Assembly (NCBI GenBank): GCA_030630315.1
Contig: DAOVNI010000068.1
Location: forward strand, 1 to 7,585
Origin: Phycisphaerae bacterium
GTDB taxonomy: Bacteria > Planctomycetota > Phycisphaerae > Sedimentisphaerales > Anaerobacaceae
Length of the DNA: 7,585 nt
Direction: 5' to 3'
Notes under the pieces: model-generated
What the model saw: the letters and a program-made list of their open reading frames with translations, nothing else
Databases searched by the model: none
Told to the model about the DNA's origin: nothing
Part shown: in pieces, positions 5,067 through 7,585 of the stretch
Position numbering within the stretch: position 1 is the first letter of the stretch
How the letters are laid out: each line of letters starts with the position of its first letter
Translations under genes and position numbers: made by a program

Positions 5067-5096
5067 TCCGTCAGTTTGCCGCGGCAAACTGCCGGA
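5067..5096. repeat. Perfect 20-nt palindrome between flhA and the next gene
   Basis: CAGTTTGCCGCGGCAAACTG at 5072-5091 is a perfect palindrome without a loop. It is flanked by TCCG (5067-5070) and CGGA (5093-5096), which extend the pairing after one T/C mismatch. In RNA it would be a strong hairpin, but no T-run follows on the minus strand (ACGGACGCAATAC comes next), so it is not a typical intrinsic terminator. It lies about 35 nt upstream of the start of the 81-residue gene. It may be an operator for a dimeric regulator or an RNA processing/stability hairpin that separates flhA from the fliA segment. Confidence 0.6.
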
Positions 5097-5125
5097 TTGC
5101 ATCTGTTTTTTTGTACAACTCATAA

Positions 5126-7294
5126 CTATGGAGCTGCAATGAGTTCCTGTTCTTTGGGCTCTGCCTCTTGAGTTTGCTGGAGCGATATGGTTTCTATTGG
5201 TTCTACTTCGGTTCCAAGCACTATTTCGTCATAGGCTATGACCGGCAGCAGTGGCACTGTTCTCGACAGCATTACTGCCAGTGGCGCCCGTACTCTCGAG
5301 TCGCACAGCAAAACCACCTTGTCCTTACCTTTGTCCATTGCTGCTTTCCAGGCTTGTGCGATTTTTCTGCTTATATCCATTGCCATCTCGGTGGGCAAAG
5401 CTAGGTTTATGTCGTCAGCTTCCTGCCGCAAAGTTGAGGCCATTTGATGTTCGAGGACGGGTTCCAGCGTTATGGCCGAAATTTTACCGTCCTCGCTTTT
5501 GTACTGCTCGGTAATGGTTCTGCTTAGAGATTTTCGAACCATCTCGGTTAAAACAACGGTATTTTTTGTTTTTGAAGCGTATTCGGCCAGTGCTTCAAGT
5601 ATGACAGTTAATTCACGAATGGGTATCCCGTTCTTCAGGAGGTTTTTAAGCACGCGCTGGAGCAGTCCAATGGGTACTGCTCCATCTGCGGCAACAACTT
5701 CTCCGACCAATGACGGTTGAGTTGTGCGAAGCCGGTCAACGAGAAGTTGAACATCTTCGCGGGTCAATAATTCGTCGGCGTGTTTTTTTAGTGTTTCAGA
5801 CAGGTGCGTGATGAAGACGGATTCCGGGTCGATTACAGTATATCCGTTTAATTCGGCTTTTTCCTTGTTGGCCGGTGTAATCCACAAAGCGGGCAATCCA
5901 TAAACGGGTTCAGTAGTTTCTATGCCCTCTACTTTGGTTTGGACAGCACCGGAATCCATAGCGAGGAACATATCAGGCTCTAACCGCCCCTTTGCAACCG
6001 GCAGGTCAGTGAGCCTAATCTCGTAAGCAGTCGGCTCGAGATTGATATTGTCCCGCAGGCGAATCAGTGGCATAACGAGGCCGAGTTGCTGGGCAAATTT
6101 TCTCCGCAGCGCCCCGATGCGGTCGAAGACAGTACTTTGTTTCCGGGGGTCCACCATACTAATCAATCTCACGCCGACATTTACAGAGATTCTGTCGATA
6201 TCCAGCAGTTCTTCGACCGGTTGTTTCTCCGCCTTTACTTGCTGCGGGAGGGTTTCGGGCTTTTTCTTAAGGCCCTTTTCAGATTGTGCCACAGCTCGTC
6301 CCATGAGGACGGTGCCGATAGCCAACAAGAAAAACGGTATTTTAGGCAGGCCGGGCACCAACGCCATCGCAGCGATGATGGAAGCAGCTATCATCAGCGG
6401 CTGGCTGGTCTTAAGAAACTGGCTTGACAAATCCTGGCCGACACTGCGGCTTGACGAGATTTTAGTTACCAAAAAGCCCGAACTTATTGAGATTATCATC
6501 GAGGGTATCTGGCTGACAAGTCCGTCGCCGATTGAAAGAATCGAATAGGTTTTTATGGCACTGCCAACTGTCATACCTCGTGTATAACCCATAGCTATGC
6601 CGCCGATGATGTTAATGGCGGTGATTATAATTCCCGCCTTGGCATCCCCGCGGATGAATTTACTGGCACCATCCATTGCGCCGTAGAACTCGCTTTCCTT
6701 GACAATTTTTGCTCTGCGTTCGTTGGCCTGTGCCTCGGTAATAATTCCTGCGTTAAGGTCTGCGTCAATTGCCATTTGCTTGCCGGGCATAGCATCAAGG
6801 GTAAATCGGGCAGAAACTTCGCTTATTCGTTCGGCACCTTTTGTAATTACTATAAATTGTATAACGACAAGGATTAAGAAAATCACCAGTCCGACGACGA
6901 AACTGCCGCCGGCAACGAAACCACCGAAGGTCTGGATAATTTTCCCAGCATTTCCCTGTAGAAGTATCAATCTCGTTGAGGCGACGTTAAGAGAGAGGCG
7001 AAAGAGCGTTACGAAAAGAAGCAGTGAAGGAAACGTAGATAATTCGAGCGGCTCTTTCGAGGATAAAGTGATTATTAAAACGGCCACCGCCAATGATAGA
7101 CTGCAAGCCAGGAGCATATCCAACAATGGCGTGGGCAGAGGAACTAAAAGGGTGGCAAGAATCACCACCAGGCCCACAGCCATAATAATATTGCTGTGTG
7201 AAGCCAGAGGCGTATTGAGCAGGTCCCCATTTGCTGATTTCGCCAAATGCGGTCCCAGCGATTCCGACGAATTTAACCTATCAGATAGTGCCAT
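5126..7294 (-). CDS. flhA: Flagellar type III export gate protein FlhA
   Basis: FlhA (722 residues; the family is usually about 690-710) forms the nonameric inner-membrane gate of the flagellar type III export apparatus. Its cytoplasmic domain binds substrate-chaperone complexes, and its membrane part couples export to proton flow. About 35 soluble residues precede the first membrane helix. Hydrophobic segments lie near 35-53, 57-78, 88-112, 124-150, 218-238, 252-275, 298-316 and 318-335, giving the expected eight-helix pattern. The FHIPEP signature lies in the main cytoplasmic loop at about 163-218: RFTLDAMPGKQMAIDADL, then EFYGAMDGASKF and RGD. From about 350 a soluble domain runs to the C-terminus, with a 'PxYGLPALWI' stretch near 465-475. 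ATG at 7294 is chosen because the next methionine lies inside the first helix. The C-terminal tail is rich in Glu and Gln. Virulence-type homologues (SctV) are excluded by the flagellar neighbours rather than by any single residue. Confidence 0.97.
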   Translation of the reverse strand: MALSDRLNSSESLGPHLAKSANGDLLNTPLASHSNIIMAVGLVVILATLLVPLPTPLLDMLLACSLSLAVAVLIITLSSKEPLELSTFPSLLLFVTLFRLSLNVASTRLILLQGNAGKIIQTFGGFVAGGSFVVGLVIFLILVVIQFIVITKGAERISEVSARFTLDAMPGKQMAIDADLNAGIITEAQANERRAKIVKESEFYGAMDGASKFIRGDAKAGIIITAINIIGGIAMGYTRGMTVGSAIKTYSILSIGDGLVSQIPSMIISISSGFLVTKISSSRSVGQDLSSQFLKTSQPLMIAASIIAAMALVPGLPKIPFFLLAIGTVLMGRAVAQSEKGLKKKPETLPQQVKAEKQPVEELLDIDRISVNVGVRLISMVDPRKQSTVFDRIGALRRKFAQQLGLVMPLIRLRDNINLEPTAYEIRLTDLPVAKGRLEPDMFLAMDSGAVQTKVEGIETTEPVYGLPALWITPANKEKAELNGYTVIDPESVFITHLSETLKKHADELLTREDVQLLVDRLRTTQPSLVGEVVAADGAVPIGLLQRVLKNLLKNGIPIRELTVILEALAEYASKTKNTVVLTEMVRKSLSRTITEQYKSEDGKISAITLEPVLEHQMASTLRQEADDINLALPTEMAMDISRKIAQAWKAAMDKGKDKVVLLCDSRVRAPLAVMLSRTVPLLPVIAYDEIVLGTEVEPIETISLQQTQEAEPKEQELIAAP

Positions 7295-7393
7295 TATAAT
7301 TTTTTCTCTAAAGCAGCCCCTGCTGCCCCATACTAATTGAGCTTAGGCTCATTCCTGATTGGTGCGTGGCAGCGTGAACGCTGCGATACTAAT
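7295..7393 (-). other. fliN-flhA intercistronic spacer with three hairpins
   Basis: The 99-nt gap carries three inverted repeats: GCAGCG-TGAA-CGCTGC (7369-7384), TGAGC-TTAG-GCTCA (7338-7351) and GCAGC-CCCT-GCTGC (7313-7326), plus a 9-nt direct repeat ATACTAATT at 7330-7338 and 7386-7394. On the minus strand the last hairpin is followed only by TTTAGAG, so none is a convincing intrinsic terminator. The spacing contrasts with the overlapping genes further downstream. The hairpins could act in mRNA processing, partial attenuation or adjustment of FlhA output. The flhA start has only a weak purine-rich leader (AGAG, well upstream). Confidence 0.5.
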
Positions 7394-7585
7394 TTAGGGC
7401 TCAGTCGGATTTACAGCAGAGTCACCAAGGCCGAGAATCTGTTTTATTCTAACTGCGAATCTGTCCTCTACCACGACCACATTTCCGGTAGCGAACTTGG
7501 TGTCCCTCAGGTATAAGTCTACCGGAGCATCAATAGGTTTATCGAGTCTCAATACCGAGCCGGGTCCAAGCTGTAAAAGCTGCCG
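7394..7585 (-). CDS. fliN: FliN-type flagellar motor switch protein (SpoA domain), C-terminal fragment
   Basis: This is the last 63 codons of a gene cut by the right window edge; it is open at position 7585 and ends with TAA at 7394-7396. The residues fit the FliMN_C/SpoA fold: LGPGSVLRLDKPIDAPVDLY, then FATGNVVVVEDRFAVRI, then a short tail. In FliN the corresponding stretch is a leucine- and glycine-rich start, a central 'pVdlyv' strand, and 'arGevVvvd..fGvRi'. Here the usual glycine before VRI is alanine. FliN sits in the cytoplasmic C-ring of the flagellar motor, where it takes part in rotation switching and docks the export ATPase complex. FliM or FliY also end in a SpoA domain, so without the N-terminus the exact member is uncertain; the short tail favours FliN. 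flhA follows 99 nt downstream on the same strand. Confidence 0.8.
   Translation of the reverse strand, partial: RQLLQLGPGSVLRLDKPIDAPVDLYLRDTKFATGNVVVVEDRFAVRIKQILGLGDSAVNPTEP

Noticed and set aside
6042..6548. 168-codon open frame on the plus strand
   Set aside because: Antisense to flhA, rich in Ser, Arg and Ile without domain features; a shadow frame.
6699..7340. 213-codon open frame on the plus strand
   Set aside because: It runs antisense through the conserved FlhA membrane region, has no recognisable motif and is explained as a shadow of flhA.
7366..7384. Possible sigma-54 promoter (TGG...GC with GG-N10-GC spacing) on the plus strand
   Set aside because: It points antisense into fliN, the -12 part lacks TTGC, and the bases are already explained by the GCAGCG/CGCTGC hairpin.

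Overview
The window is a minus-strand flagellar gene block from a Gram-negative-type bacterium, most likely a planctomycete (Planctomycetota, perhaps Phycisphaerae or Sedimentisphaerales). The flagellar assignment rests on clear FlhA, FliN/SpoA and sigma-28 sequences. The Gram-negative type is inferred from two lipoproteins whose residue after the lipid-carrying cysteine does not signal inner-membrane retention. The planctomycete placement is softer: it rests on recall of similar small zinc-ribbon proteins and of an AAACAAACCCAATT-type intergenic repeat in that phylum. All convincing genes lie on the minus strand, so transcription runs from 7585 towards 1.

Layout in transcription order. The C-terminal 63 residues of a FliN-type motor switch protein (7394-7585) enter from the right edge. 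A 99-nt spacer with three small hairpins leads to flhA (5126-7294), the export gate. An 88-nt spacer holding a perfect 20-nt palindrome follows. Then come a small two-helix membrane protein (4792-5037), a sigma-28/FliA factor (3909-4808), a charged 75-residue protein (3692-3919), a 118-residue protein with a CxC-X7-C cluster (3286-3642), a coiled-coil lipoprotein (2661-3296) and a CsgG/TolB-like lipoprotein (2036-2668). Most of these genes overlap by 8-17 nt, which suggests one translationally coupled operon.

A separate transcription unit follows. A sigma-28-type promoter (1936-1962) precedes an 89-residue protein (1630-1899) that looks like the anti-sigma factor FlgM. If so, the sigma factor and its antagonist are encoded about 2 kb apart, with the antagonist under control of the sigma factor, as in the classical flagellar checkpoint. 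A hairpin followed by a T-run (about 1496-1551) could end this transcript.

The left part is not flagellar: an HPP-family membrane protein (936-1409), a roughly 500-nt stretch with no assignable gene (432-935, with one doubtful short ORF), a small MJ0042-like zinc-ribbon protein (231-431), and a repeat-like AT-rich edge (1-120).

The part most likely to be undescribed is the set of accessory genes around fliA: two outer-membrane-type lipoproteins, a Cys-cluster protein, a charged linker protein and a small membrane protein. They occupy the place where flhF and flhG often follow flhA. They may supply lineage-specific parts of the flagellar envelope structure or its control; this is inference from context.
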